The notes: generated by a model from the sequence alone, not told the origin. A DNA stretch of 64,000 bases from Listeria grandensis FSL F6-0971 (GCF_000525835.1 NZ_AODD01000009.1:62001-126000); one strand, 5' to 3'; shown: positions 16,612-25,515, counted from the first letter of the stretch. Numbers and translations: made by a program.

Positions 16612-17367
16612 ATGAACGAAGCGGTAAAAACATTAGATGGTTGGTTTTCATTGCATGATTTCAGATCGATTGACTGGCCTGCTTTAAGAGAAGTTTCTCC
16701 AGAAAATCGCGAATCTATGCTCAATGAATTACAAAATTTCTTGGGAGATATGGACATCACGAAAAAAATGGGCGAAGGAGAACACACAATTTACTCAATT
16801 CTTGGCCAAAAAGCGGACTTACTATTTTTCACACTTAGACCTACGCTCGAAGGTTTGAATGAAGTCGAAAACCAATTGAACAAACTGCGGATTGCGGATT
16901 ATTTATTGCCAGCTTATTCTTATATTTCGGTCGTAGAGCTCAGCAATTATTTGGCGAATCACATGGCAAAAGGTGAAGATCCTTATGAGAACAAGCATGT
17001 TCGAGAGCGCTTGTATCCTGAGTTGCCGGCACGTAAACATATTTGCTTCTACCCGATGACAAAAAAAAGGAGTCTCTCAGATAACTGGTATATGCTACCG
17101 ATGGAAGAACGACAAGCGATGATTCGTGATCATGGTGCGATTGGCCGAACATATGCCGGAAAGATCAAGCAGATTATTGGTGGCTCAATTGGTCTGGATG
17201 ATTTCGAGTGGGGCGTAACGCTGTTTGCAGATGACGCGCTTGATTTCAAACGGATTGTGACAGAAATGAGATTTGATGAATCTAGCGCTCGTTTCGCTGA
17301 GTTTGGTTCATTTTTAGTTGGTAATTATGTAGCGACAGATGCATTGCAAGATTTTTTTAGGATTTAA
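16612..17367 (+). CDS. chdC: Coproheme decarboxylase ChdC (HemQ)
   Basis: 251 residues. Last enzyme of the coproporphyrin-dependent haem pathway of Gram-positive bacteria: decarboxylates coproheme to haem b with hydrogen peroxide. Numbered from ATG 16612, the active-site residues known from the Listeria enzyme are in place: Tyr147 and Met149 (CFYPMTKK), His174 (RDHGAIG), Gln187, and Arg131/Arg133. The chlorite-dismutase-like ferredoxin fold is intact. ATG 16612 has GGAAGG upstream; the longer frame runs through the promoter. Followed by a terminator, then anrAB, the same neighbour order as in Listeria monocytogenes. Confidence 0.97.
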   Translation: MNEAVKTLDGWFSLHDFRSIDWPALREVSPENRESMLNELQNFLGDMDITKKMGEGEHTIYSILGQKADLLFFTLRPTLEGLNEVENQLNKLRIADYLLPAYSYISVVELSNYLANHMAKGEDPYENKHVRERLYPELPARKHICFYPMTKKRSLSDNWYMLPMEERQAMIRDHGAIGRTYAGKIKQIIGGSIGLDDFEWGVTLFADDALDFKRIVTEMRFDESSARFAEFGSFLVGNYVATDALQDFFRI

Positions 17368-17388
17368 AATAAATAAGGGATGATATAG

Positions 17389-17434
17389 GGCACCGCTTCG
17401 ATCCTAGTTTTCGGAATTAGAGCGGTGCCTTTGT
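17389..17434 (+). terminator. Intrinsic terminator of chdC
   Basis: Nine-base arms GGCACCGCT / AGCGGTGCC around a 23-nt loop, then TTTGTT. The T-run is short. Confidence 0.75.
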
Positions 17435-17539
17435 TGAGGTCTCTTTTGCTGAATTAAAAGCTCAATCAAGATTGGGTGTTCAACTACTACGCCCCTAGCA
17501 ATATCTCTCAAGCCTGACCTACGTATTCTACATTTCTGG

Positions 17540-17571
17540 GTTACAAAAATGTAACCTCCTACCTCTATAAT
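17540..17571 (+). promoter_or_regulatory. BceR-type response-regulator palindrome and promoter of anrAB
   Basis: GTTACAAAAATGTAAC (17540-17555) matches the TNACA-N4-TGTAA inverted repeat recognised by BceR-like regulators of peptide-sensing systems. A TATAAT box follows at 17566-17571, 78 bp before the anrA start. This suggests induction of anrAB by an antimicrobial-peptide-sensing two-component system encoded elsewhere, such as VirRS-like. Confidence 0.6.
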
Positions 17572-17648
17572 GTCATCTTAATCAATGGTTTACGTCTCCT
17601 TCTATCGTTAAACTAAGGGTACAAGATATTTATTTAGGAGGAGTTTAT

Positions 17649-18416
17649 ATGGAAATAGTTTTACAAGCAAAGAACGTTCGTAAAGTATACGGCATTAAAG
17701 GCAACGTTTACACGGCTTTAGATAACATTAGTCTAGAAATCACAAGAGGAGATTTTGTTGGCATCATGGGGCCAAGTGGCGCTGGTAAATCCACACTACT
17801 CAACGTCTTCTCAACGATCGACAAACCAACCTCGGGTGAGATTCAAATCTCTGGTCAGGAGCTAGAAACAATGAACGAGCAACAAATGTCTTCATTCCGT
17901 CGGGATCAGTTAGGCTTCATTTTCCAAGACTATAACCTACTCGATACACTTAGTGTTCGCGAAAATATCATTTTGCCACTCGCACTCGCCAAGCGTCCTG
18001 TGAAAGAAATGGAAACCCAACTGGAAAAAGTGGCGGATACGTTCGGCATTCGTGATATTCTCGACAAATATCCCAATGAAATTTCCGGGGGGCAGAAACA
18101 ACGGACAGCTGCGAGTCGGGCAATTATCGCTAACCCTAGTTTGATTTTTGCGGATGAGCCTACCGGTGCGCTTGATTCAAAATCAGCGACAGACCTATTA
18201 GAAAGCTTGAAGGAACTAAACGAACAGGAGCACTCAACAATCATGATGGTAACGCATGATGCTTACGCGGCTAGTTTTTGTAAACGTATTTTATTTATTA
18301 AAGACGGTGCCATTTACACCGAAATTTATCGTGGCACAAAAACGCGCAAAGAGTTCTTCCAAAAAATTCTGGATGTGTTGGCGAAATTAGGAGGGGACAT
18401 GAATGACGTTATTTGA
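17649..18416 (+). CDS. anrA: Antimicrobial peptide resistance ABC transporter ATPase (BceA/AnrA type)
   Basis: 255 residues. Walker A GPSGAGKSTLLN (about 39-50), Q-loop QDYN, signature ISGGQKQR, Walker B LIFADEPTGALDSKS, H-loop VTHD. MacB/BceA class. It energises removal of peptide antibiotics such as bacitracin or nisin from their lipid targets. The start has AGGAGGAG 7 nt upstream. It overlaps the permease gene by 14 nt. Position directly after chdC matches anrA (Lmo2114) of Listeria. The palindrome upstream suggests peptide-inducible control; the cognate kinase is not in this window. Confidence 0.93.
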   Translation: MEIVLQAKNVRKVYGIKGNVYTALDNISLEITRGDFVGIMGPSGAGKSTLLNVFSTIDKPTSGEIQISGQELETMNEQQMSSFRRDQLGFIFQDYNLLDTLSVRENIILPLALAKRPVKEMETQLEKVADTFGIRDILDKYPNEISGGQKQRTAASRAIIANPSLIFADEPTGALDSKSATDLLESLKELNEQEHSTIMMVTHDAYAASFCKRILFIKDGAIYTEIYRGTKTRKEFFQKILDVLAKLGGDMNDVI

Positions 18417-20337
18417 TTTAGCAAAAAAGAACATAAAACATAATTTTATTCATTATTTCCTCTACTTTGCCTCGATGATTTTCTCGATCATGATTTATTA
18501 TACATTCGTGTCGCTAGCGCAAGATCCTGCGGTTATCGCACGTATCGATAAGAGCGCCAAGCTTTCTACGGCATTTGACGCGTCGTCGATCGTCTTAATT
18601 ATTTTTGTCGCGATCTTTATTTTGTACTCGAATCACTTTTTTACCCGCAAACGAAAAAAGGAGATTGGTATCTATTCCCTTCTCGGCCTTCGTAAAAAAG
18701 AAATCGGCCGGATGCTCTTTTATGAAAATTTCCTAATGGGTATTGGTGCTCTAGTTATCGGGATTGGTCTTGGCACACTCCTGTCAAAACTATTTGTCAC
18801 GATACTGCTCAAGATCATGAATATTGGTGGTATTAGTAATTTCGTCTTTTCGATCGATGCTGTGATGAATACGATCGTGATTTTTATCATCATCACGCTG
18901 ATCACCTCGTTTACTGGTTACCGCATCATTTATCGGACAACATTACTTGATCTATTCCACTCAGAAAGCAAACGCGAAAAAACACCTAAAAGCAATCCCT
19001 TCTTAGCAATACTCGCGCTCGTTCTGATTGCAGGCGGCTACGTTATCGCCCTACAGCCCCTCAATGAAACTTCTATTTGGGGGAAAATCGGCTTTGGACC
19101 TGGTGCGTTAGTTATTTTAGTATCCGTTATTTTAGGAACGGGGCTCTTACTTAGTAACTTTTTACCGTTCTTACTCAATCAAATTCGCAAAAACAAACGA
19201 ATTTTCTACAATGGCACGAATATTATCAGTAATTCACAACTGGCATTCCGGATTGCCTCTAACGCTAGAACACTTGCTGTTATCGCGATTCTGAGCGCTA
19301 CAACATTAACCGCAATAGGCGCGATTGGTAGCCTTTACTACAACGTGAATAAAGAGTCCAATTCCAGCTACCCTGCCACTTTTGAATACCATATCGTGGA
19401 TGAAGCAAGTAACGAGAAGGCTTTGTCACTTGCAAAAAGCAATAAAGAAACACCCATGACCGCGCACCAAGAAACCATTGTGAACCATGTAAAAGCAACG
19501 AGCGATCGAGAAATGCCTTTAGAATACAGCCAAGAGGAAGGTTTTGCAGTCATTAGCCGCACAGCTTACAATAAATTACTAGCTCTAGAAGGCAACGACG
19601 ATTTAAAAGCTACAGCCTTAAAAGATAATGAAGCAATTCTTATCGCACCAAGTACTTTATATTCACCTGACACAGCAGATATCGTCAAAGATCAAAGCTT
19701 CACCCTACAAAATACCACAAAGCAAAAAGTAACGCTGACAAAAACCATCAAAGAATCACCTTTTAGTACAATTTATGGTTTACTCATCGTCTCAGATGAT
19801 GTAGCCAATGCGATACCAGCTAACAAACCAACAAATATACAATCCATTATGGTTGATCAGCCAAAAGATGCCGTCGCCCTCAGCGAACAAATGTCAAAAG
19901 TACTTCCAGAAGACGCGATGTTCCAAAGCTTTCCACAAAGTTATGAAGTCATGATGAGCACGATTGGCGTACTTTTATTCATCGGTATGTTTATAGGGCT
20001 AGTTTTCCTAGCTGCAACCGGAAGTATCATCTACTTCAAACAACTGACCGAAGCTTACAATGACGTGGCAACTTACGATATTTTGAAGAAAATCGGTCTA
20101 GATCGCAAAGAAATTCGCAAAACGATTGCCAAACAAGTGCTCATCATCTTCCTAGTTCCACTGATTTTAGGAATTGTACACAGTTCCGTCGCACTTGTCG
20201 CCTTATCTCACATGTTACAAATGGATCTGACATTACCAGTTATTCTAAGTACTGGAGCCTACACCTTGATGTTTACCATTTACTATTTCGTAACAGTAAA
20301 TACGTATACTAACATCGTAATGGGTAAAAATAAATAA
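18403..20337 (+). CDS. anrB: Antimicrobial peptide resistance ABC transporter permease (BceB/AnrB type)
   Basis: 644 residues. Ten predicted membrane segments in the BceB layout: four N-terminal helices including FYENFLMGIGALVIGIGLG, two around 200-235, one around 285-300, a large extracellular domain (about 310-510) and three final helices. FtsX-like motif RKRKKEIGIYSLLGLRKKEIGRMLFYEN is present early. The extracellular domain is the part that recognises peptide-lipid complexes in BceAB systems. The start overlaps anrA and has GGAGGGG upstream. Terminator follows. Confidence 0.93.
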   Translation: MTLFDLAKKNIKHNFIHYFLYFASMIFSIMIYYTFVSLAQDPAVIARIDKSAKLSTAFDASSIVLIIFVAIFILYSNHFFTRKRKKEIGIYSLLGLRKKEIGRMLFYENFLMGIGALVIGIGLGTLLSKLFVTILLKIMNIGGISNFVFSIDAVMNTIVIFIIITLITSFTGYRIIYRTTLLDLFHSESKREKTPKSNPFLAILALVLIAGGYVIALQPLNETSIWGKIGFGPGALVILVSVILGTGLLLSNFLPFLLNQIRKNKRIFYNGTNIISNSQLAFRIASNARTLAVIAILSATTLTAIGAIGSLYYNVNKESNSSYPATFEYHIVDEASNEKALSLAKSNKETPMTAHQETIVNHVKATSDREMPLEYSQEEGFAVISRTAYNKLLALEGNDDLKATALKDNEAILIAPSTLYSPDTADIVKDQSFTLQNTTKQKVTLTKTIKESPFSTIYGLLIVSDDVANAIPANKPTNIQSIMVDQPKDAVALSEQMSKVLPEDAMFQSFPQSYEVMMSTIGVLLFIGMFIGLVFLAATGSIIYFKQLTEAYNDVATYDILKKIGLDRKEIRKTIAKQVLIIFLVPLILGIVHSSVALVALSHMLQMDLTLPVILSTGAYTLMFTIYYFVTVNTYTNIVMGKNK

Positions 20338-20350
20338 GTTAGATGCACAC

Positions 20351-20388
20351 GAAAAAAGACTGGATCCACATTATTCCAGTCTTTTTTC
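20351..20388 (+). terminator. Intrinsic terminator of anrAB
   Basis: GAAAAAAGACTGGA / TCCAGTCTTTTTTC, perfect 14-base arms with a 10-nt loop. Confidence 0.93.
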
Positions 20389-20466
20389 GCATTATAAATA
20401 CTTGTATTTCTAGTTATTTACGTTAAAATATAATTAGTAGGAAACATCATTTCAGGAGGTAAGGTA

Positions 20467-20838
20467 ATGGAGACTCTAGAAGACTTTTTAACAAAAATTG
20501 ATGATCCACAAAATCGCATGCGCACCGAAGAAATTTTCGCTTGGGTCATGAAAGAATTCCCAACATTGGAACCTAAAATTGCATGGAATCAGCCGATGTT
20601 TTCAGATCATGGCACGTATATCATTGGCTTTAGCGTTTCAAAAAAACACTTGGCTGTTTCACCAGAAGGCGCAGGAATCACACATTTTACAGACGCAATT
20701 GCTGAGGCTGGGTACGACCATACAAAGTTATTAGTCCGTATTCCGTGGAACGGTCCAGTCGATTTCGAATTACTTAGAAAAATGATTGCTTTTAATATTT
20801 CCGATAAAGCTAATTGCGAAACATTTTGGAGAAAATAG
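20467..20838 (+). CDS. DUF1801 / Fra-YdhG-like iron chaperone family protein
   Basis: 123 residues with the DUF1801 pattern: METLEDFLTKIDD, EPKIAWNQPMFSDHGTYIIGFSVSKKHLAVSPEG and LVRIPWNGPVDFELLRKMIAFNI. Bacillus subtilis Fra (YdhG) of this fold acts as a frataxin-like iron donor for haem and Fe-S assembly; whether this homologue does so is inferred. Aromatic and acidic residues expected for the fold are kept. The start has AGGAGG 6 nt upstream. Single gene with a terminator. Proximity to chdC, about 3 kb, is suggestive only. Confidence 0.85.
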   Translation: METLEDFLTKIDDPQNRMRTEEIFAWVMKEFPTLEPKIAWNQPMFSDHGTYIIGFSVSKKHLAVSPEGAGITHFTDAIAEAGYDHTKLLVRIPWNGPVDFELLRKMIAFNISDKANCETFWRK

Positions 20839-20845
20839 ACTCATC

Positions 20846-20874
20846 ACGCGCCTTACCTTATAGGCGTTTTTTTT
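20846..20874 (+). terminator. Intrinsic terminator of the DUF1801 gene
   Basis: Short GCGCC / GGCGT stem followed by T8, 8 bp after the stop. Confidence 0.65.
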
Positions 20875-20893
20875 GAGCAAAAATTCAACATAA

Positions 20894-21319
20894 TCAATCT
20901 ATTTCTTGTTTCGACATATACCCTGTAATCAATGCTTGCGCGGAGGCAACCTCATATTCTCGAATTTTCAGCAAATCTTCAAATAATTCTTTTTCCGAAC
21001 AAAAGAAGGTGTGCTTCATATAATGAATGATTAAGAATTCATGAATAGCCGTGTAAAAACTCATATGATTCATAAAAGCATCTATCAAACTTGTCCGCAT
21101 ATCATATCGATCTTCACCAATTTCTTTCACGTTGACCGCGTCCTGCCAATTCGTCAAAGCTTGCTTAAAGAGATGAAGGGTTTCCTTACGATGTGCTGCC
21201 AGATAACCGGGCGTATATTTTCTAAGTTGGTATTCCTCTGAATTCACATAATAAGAACTAATCCAATAATCTGTGGCCTCTTCTACATGATCCTTTAAAA
21301 AGCGCATAGTGGTAGACAT
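20894..21319 (-). CDS. Hypothetical all-helical protein
   Basis: 141 residues, predicted mostly alpha-helical, without membrane segments: MRFLKDHVEEATDYWISSYY, YLAAHRKETLHLFKQAL, LIDAFMNHMSFYTAIHEFLIIHYMKH. The pattern recalls N-terminal helical sensor domains such as those of RsbR-like proteins, but I cannot assign it. ATG 21319 follows GGGGGA by 7 nt. Monocistronic, convergent with the DUF1801 gene. It lies next to a candidate small RNA gene on the same strand. Confidence 0.7.
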   Translation of the reverse strand: MSTTMRFLKDHVEEATDYWISSYYVNSEEYQLRKYTPGYLAAHRKETLHLFKQALTNWQDAVNVKEIGEDRYDMRTSLIDAFMNHMSFYTAIHEFLIIHYMKHTFFCSEKELFEDLLKIREYEVASAQALITGYMSKQEID

Positions 21320-21502
21320 ATAAAAATCCCCCTTTATAATTAGTACCTCGTAAACAAATGTAAATAAAACTACGCTCTCATTCTACTACTTTTTAATCGT
21401 CTGTCCCATACAAATAGACCGTTTAGACTCAAAGTGCAACAAAAAAGCTTCGAAATGGACAAGCGTATCTCGTAGTTTATACCATCACGCGTTTTAAAAA
21501 CA

Positions 21503-21615
21503 AAAAAAATCGCCAGACCGGCGTTTCAGCAGGTTTAGCGATTAAAAGGGAGTTTAAGGTAAGAAAGACTCTCAATTACTAAAAAGGGAGAAAAAGTAAT
21601 TAAGATGTCGTTGCT
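21503..21615 (-). ncRNA. Candidate LhrC-like small regulatory RNA
   Basis: An orphan minus-strand transcript is predicted in a 427-bp gene-free gap. The promoter is TTGCAT (21644-21649) with a TTATAC/TATTAT -10 near 21623-21628. The RNA of about 113 nt has a first hairpin AATTACT / AGTAATT whose loop reads TTTTCTCCCTTTTT. A second weak hairpin GAGT / ACTC exposes CTTTCTTACC and is followed by CTCCC. It ends with a terminator AATCGC...GCGATT plus T7. Exposed UCCC/CU-rich loops that can pair with ribosome sites, this length and three stem-loops are hallmarks of Listeria LhrC sRNAs. The assignment rests on architecture only. Confidence 0.55.
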
Positions 21616-21746
21616 TACATGTATAATACCCCGCAAATCTGAAATGCAATCCTTTTTTAAAACATTTTTTTGTTAAAGTTTGGTAACAAAAATTACCACA
21701 AATTCGGTAAAAATCCGAAACTCGCTGCTAGACAACATTTTTTATA

Positions 21747-22121
21747 TTACAGAGTCGGTTTATTTTTCGCTACAGCAATAATAAAACATATCCATCCCGC
21801 AATAAATGCAACGCCGCCAAGTGGTGTTACTGCGCCAAGCACGGTTATTTTCGTGATGCTGAGCACGTATAAACTTCCTGAAAACAATACAATTCCGATC
21901 GCAAATAAGTATCCGGACACCCGCAGTAACCCCACATCCACTTTCCCAAGGAGTAAACCGACAATCAGTATCGCTGTTGCATGAAACATTTGGTATTGCA
22001 CGCCTGTTTCAAATGTTGTGTGATAGCTTCCAAGCGTTTCTTTCAGCGCATGTGCACCGAATGCCCCAATTCCTACTGCTAATCCTGCAAAAATAGCTCC
22101 TAAAATCAACATCTTTCTCAT
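21747..22121 (-). CDS. DUF423 membrane protein (YwdK family)
   Basis: 124 residues with four membrane helices and the DUF423 signature GAFGAHALKETLGSY near the N-terminus plus GVQYQMFHATAIL. Function unknown in all bacteria. It follows the DUF5327 gene after 17 bp on the same strand; the Bacillus homologues ywdI and ywdK are neighbours too, so the pair is conserved. ATG 22121 is the only sensible start; AGGGGG lies rather far upstream, 13 nt. Confidence 0.9.
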   Translation of the reverse strand: MRKMLILGAIFAGLAVGIGAFGAHALKETLGSYHTTFETGVQYQMFHATAILIVGLLLGKVDVGLLRVSGYLFAIGIVLFSGSLYVLSITKITVLGAVTPLGGVAFIAGWICFIIAVAKNKPTL

Positions 22122-22138
22122 ATTCTTATTAGAACCCC

Positions 22139-22426
22139 CTAAAAATCTAGCAATGAATCCCCATTGGACCCATCTTCTGTTTCCATCTTCTTACTATCCA
22201 GTGTCATCGGTTTTGCGATCGGCAATTCGCCGGTCATCGCTTGATATTCCATGCTGGAGCTCAGCGTCTCTGCTTTTTCCGTGGTGCCTGCTTGCCCACG
22301 CATCACTTCCACTAGAACTGCCAGCCCGTGCAAATGCAGCTGCTTTTCTTGCTCTTTACTAGCATTCTTAGCGAGGCTTAGCTCCTGCTCCATTTTGGCA
22401 AATAAAGCCTGATCTGATACTGTCAT
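22139..22426 (-). CDS. DUF5327 (YwdI-family) protein
   Basis: 95 residues, soluble, helical N-terminal half (MTVSDQALFAKMEQELSLAKN, EKQLHLHGLAVLVEVMRG) and a low-complexity acidic C-terminus. Matches the YwdI/DUF5327 pattern. Function unknown. It lies 3 bp downstream of the maltose acetyltransferase gene and 17 bp upstream of the DUF423 gene, so the three form one operon. Confidence 0.8.
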   Translation of the reverse strand: MTVSDQALFAKMEQELSLAKNASKEQEKQLHLHGLAVLVEVMRGQAGTTEKAETLSSSMEYQAMTGELPIAKPMTLDSKKMETEDGSNGDSLLDF

Positions 22427-22429
22427 CGT

Positions 22430-22999
22430 TTACTTGCCTCCTTGCGCATCATTTAGCGTGCGAATCACGCGTGCCGGGTTTCCTGCGACAACGGTGTTCG
22501 CCGCGACATCTTTAGTCACGACAGATCCTGAGCCAATTACAGCGTTATCTCCAATCGTAATTCCAGGATTAATCACACTTCGCCCACCAATCCACACGTT
22601 GTTACCAATTATGACAGGCTTCGCAAGCTCCAAACCACTATTGCGCTCGGTCGCGTCCAGTGGATGATACGCCGTATAAATATGAACACCCGGCGCAAAC
22701 ATGCAATTATCACCAATTTTAATCGTTGCACAATCCAAAAAGACACAATCAAAATTCGCATAAAAATAATCGCCAACTTCTGTATTATAACCGTAGTCAA
22801 AGCGAACATTAGGCTCCATATAAACCTCTTTCCCCGCCATGCCCAGTAATTCACGAATATGTACCGCGCGTTCATCTTTATCACTTACCACGCCATTAAT
22901 CTTTGCACTCAGATGTCTTGCCCGATCACGATCCGCCACTAATTCTGCATCTCCCGGCCGGTACAATTCGCCACTGATCATCTTTTCACGCTCTGTCAT
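22430..22999 (-). CDS. maa: Maltose/galactoside O-acetyltransferase (hexapeptide repeat)
   Basis: 189 residues. N-terminal Mac domain ([20 protein letters not shown]) and a left-handed beta helix of hexapeptide repeats ([46 protein letters not shown]) with catalytic His in [10 protein letters not shown]. Transfers acetyl from acetyl-CoA to maltose or other sugars, thought to detoxify surplus sugar. ATG 22999 has GGTGGGAG upstream. First gene of the maa-DUF5327-DUF423 operon. Confidence 0.93.
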   Translation of the reverse strand: MTEREKMISGELYRPGDAELVADRDRARHLSAKINGVVSDKDERAVHIRELLGMAGKEVYMEPNVRFDYGYNTEVGDYFYANFDCVFLDCATIKIGDNCMFAPGVHIYTAYHPLDATERNSGLELAKPVIIGNNVWIGGRSVINPGITIGDNAVIGSGSVVTKDVAANTVVAGNPARVIRTLNDAQGGK

Positions 23000-23068
23000 A
23001 ATTCTCCCACCACCATCCTTTTTTATCTACTCCCCCATTATACTGTTTTTCAAGCTAAAAACCTACAT

Positions 23069-23106
23069 AAAAAAGCCCCATTCAAAATATCTTTTTGAAC
23101 CAGGCT
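23069..23106 (-). terminator. Intrinsic terminator of the DoxX gene
   Basis: Stem AGCC..GTTCAAAA / TTTTGAAT..GGCT followed by T6 on the minus strand, 11 bp after the stop. Confidence 0.85.
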
Positions 23107-23116
23107 ATGCTCTCCT

Positions 23117-23503
23117 TTATTCTGTTATTTTTTCGTTTGTTGGTAGAAATTGAAATACTTTTTTAAATGATCCTGTAATCAAGGTTACGACAGAAAGCAC
23201 GACTAACACAAATTCTGGCTCGTATCCGCCTAGGAAACCACTCGAAAACTTCACGGTCACAATCGCGACGCCTAAAATACCGATGAACAAAATCGAAATA
23301 TAAGGAACTAATACACCAAAAGCAAGTGCTAAGCCACCGACTAATTCGATACTAGCAACAACATATCCCATAAATCCTGGAATTCCTAGACTCTCAAAAA
23401 AGCCTACCGTTCCACCAATCCCATTTGTGAATTTTTGCAGTCCGTGAAGAAACATCAATCCACCTAATAAAATTCTGACAAGCAAAATACCGTATTTATT
23501 CAT
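23117..23503 (-). CDS. DoxX-family membrane protein
   Basis: 128 residues, four membrane helices, with the DoxX/YphA pattern: RILLGGLMFLHGLQKFTNGIGGTVGFFESLGIP and ELVGGLALAFGV. Members are linked to thiol and redox stress or quinone metabolism; the role here is unknown. ATG 23503 was chosen because AAGGAGAGG precedes it; the frame upstream is unsupported. Single gene with terminator. Confidence 0.9.
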   Translation of the reverse strand: MNKYGILLVRILLGGLMFLHGLQKFTNGIGGTVGFFESLGIPGFMGYVVASIELVGGLALAFGVLVPYISILFIGILGVAIVTVKFSSGFLGGYEPEFVLVVLSVVTLITGSFKKVFQFLPTNEKITE

Positions 23504-23678
23504 ATCCTTCCTCTCCTTTTCTAAAGTAGTAAAGCTTATTATGCCCAAAAATTATATCCCACTGATTAACTGGGTATTAAATTTTTCTTAATTTTACGAG
23601 CCGATTTTACTTACTGCAATTTTCCCGGAAAAATGATATTCTAGTTATGTAGGTACAAAAATGGGAGGATTATATTCT

Positions 23679-24545
23679 ATGATAAAAGTAATTGCTTCAG
23701 ATATGGACGGCACACTGCTTAATTCCAAAATCCAAGTAGACGCAGAGGGTGTAAAAGCGATCGAGATGGCTCGTGCAAAAGGCATTCACTTCGTTTTGTG
23801 TACAGGCCGTATGTATGATGACGCCACGCAACTCATCAATCATGCCAATCTTTATGCGCCAGCAATCTGCATGAATGGTGCTGAAATTCGAGATGAGCAC
23901 GGCAAAATATTAAAACAAATTCCGATTGAGGAAGCATCTGCACGATATACGTATCAAGTTTTGAAAGATTTGGGGATGTATTGTGAATTTTTCACTGATA
24001 TTGGTCCGATCTCGCCGAATAAAGATAAAGGTATTGAGCTGATGAAGGAAATTCAGCATAAGGTTCATCCTGACTTAAGCGCAGAGGAGATCCATCGCTA
24101 TGTTGAGGAGCGTTTTGAAAGCAAGGACGTCCATGTGATTGATGATCCTGAGCGTCTTTTCCGAAATAAAGATATTACGATCCTGAAATTTATCGCCTTC
24201 TCTTCTGACCAAGCGGTGCTAAAAAAAGCGAAGGATACGCTAGAATCAGAAGGAAATTTGGCGATTAGTTCCTCGTTTTCCGACAATATCGAAATCACGC
24301 ATATCGATGCCCAAAAAGGACTTTCTTTGCAATACTACGTGGAGCGTATGGGCGTAACAATGGATGAAACCTTCGCAATTGGCGATAATTTCAACGACGT
24401 CTCGATGCTAAAAATGGCGGGATACAGCGTCGCGATGGGTAACGCCGAACCGGCTGTTAAAAAGCTTGCAAAGCATGTCACCGACTCTAATGATGAACAT
24501 GGCGTGGCAACTGCCATTCATAAAATGCTAGAAACCAATAATTAA
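23679..24545 (+). CDS. Cof-type HAD-superfamily sugar-phosphate phosphatase
   Basis: 288 residues. HAD motif I SDMDGTLLNS (nucleophile Asp and acid Asp), motif II CTGR, Lys of motif III region, motif IV GDNFNDVSML. C2B cap typical of Cof/YidA proteins, which dephosphorylate sugar phosphates and pyridoxal phosphate. ATG 23679 was chosen after GGAGG, 10 nt away. It is 24 bp upstream of pdxK on the same strand; a pairing of PLP phosphatase with pyridoxal kinase would make sense but is inference. Confidence 0.9.
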   Translation: MIKVIASDMDGTLLNSKIQVDAEGVKAIEMARAKGIHFVLCTGRMYDDATQLINHANLYAPAICMNGAEIRDEHGKILKQIPIEEASARYTYQVLKDLGMYCEFFTDIGPISPNKDKGIELMKEIQHKVHPDLSAEEIHRYVEERFESKDVHVIDDPERLFRNKDITILKFIAFSSDQAVLKKAKDTLESEGNLAISSSFSDNIEITHIDAQKGLSLQYYVERMGVTMDETFAIGDNFNDVSMLKMAGYSVAMGNAEPAVKKLAKHVTDSNDEHGVATAIHKMLETNN

Positions 24546-24569
24546 TTTTATAATCGGAGGGAAAATATC

Positions 24570-25385
24570 ATGACAATCAAAAAAACATTAACTGTTGCAG
24601 GCTCAGATTCTAGCGGTGGCGCTGGACTCCAAGCGGATTTAAAAACATTTGAAGAATACGGTACTTTCGGATTTTCAGCGATTACAACGATCGTAACGAT
24701 GGATCCAGACAACAACTGGAGTCATGGTGTGACACCACTCGATGCAGATTTATTGCGTGCCCAGTTAAAAACGATTCTTTCTGGTGGCCCCGTTGACGCT
24801 ATGAAAACAGGAATGCTCGGTTCTGTCGAAATTATTGAAGCAACACGTGATGCTATTGATGAATACAACTTGCAAAATGTTGTCATCGACCCCGTTATGG
24901 TTTGTAAAGGAGAAGGCGAGCTCATCCAACCTGAAAATGCCGAAGCAATTCGCGATCTGTTATTGCCTCGCGCACTAATCACGACACCAAATCTCTTCGA
25001 AGCTGGTCAACTTTCCGGTCTTGGTAAATTAACAACGCTTGACGATATGAAAGCTGCTGCTGAAAAAATCGTTGCTCTAGGCGTAAAATATGTCGTTATC
25101 AAAGGCGGCAAAGCCCTAAAAAGTGATAAAGCAATCGATCTATTATATGATGGCACGACGTTTACTGTGCTAGAAACACCAAAAATTGATACCAACTTTA
25201 ATCACGGTGCCGGCTGTACTTTTGCAGCAGCGATCACAGCAGGTCTTGCGAATGGTCTAACTGTCGAAGATTCCGTGCACAAAGCAAAAGACTTCGTGAC
25301 CGCAGCGATTAAAGGCGGTTTTGCGCTAAACAAATTTATCGGGCCGGTATGGCACGGTGCTTACAATAACGCCGAAAATAGATAA
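24570..25385 (+). CDS. pdxK: Pyridoxine/pyridoxal kinase of the ThiD-like family
   Basis: 271 residues. Ribokinase fold: AGSDSSGGAGLQADLKTFEEYG at the N-terminus, GSVEIIEATRDAI, DPVMVCKGEG, TPNLFEAGQLSG, and the anion hole/active site HGAGCTFAAAITAGLANG. The Cys in GAGCT is the feature of the CC-type pyridoxal kinase of Bacillus and Staphylococcus. It phosphorylates pyridoxine, pyridoxal and possibly HMP for B6 salvage. ATG 24570 has CGGAGGG upstream. Probably co-transcribed with the HAD phosphatase; terminator follows. Confidence 0.93.
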   Translation: MTIKKTLTVAGSDSSGGAGLQADLKTFEEYGTFGFSAITTIVTMDPDNNWSHGVTPLDADLLRAQLKTILSGGPVDAMKTGMLGSVEIIEATRDAIDEYNLQNVVIDPVMVCKGEGELIQPENAEAIRDLLLPRALITTPNLFEAGQLSGLGKLTTLDDMKAAAEKIVALGVKYVVIKGGKALKSDKAIDLLYDGTTFTVLETPKIDTNFNHGAGCTFAAAITAGLANGLTVEDSVHKAKDFVTAAIKGGFALNKFIGPVWHGAYNNAENR

Positions 25386-25402
25386 ACCCCTTCCAACTAG
25401 TG

Positions 25403-25434
25403 ACCTTACTTGATATTTCAGGTAAGGTTTTTTT
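25403..25434 (+). terminator. Intrinsic terminator of pdxK
   Basis: ACCTTAC / GTAAGGT arms with an 11-nt loop and T7. Confidence 0.88.
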
Positions 25435-25515
25435 CTATGACTATCTTTTCATACCTATTCATGATCTGAACATGGTATAATGGAAGCGAAACTTATTTTA
25501 GGGGGATTTAAATTC

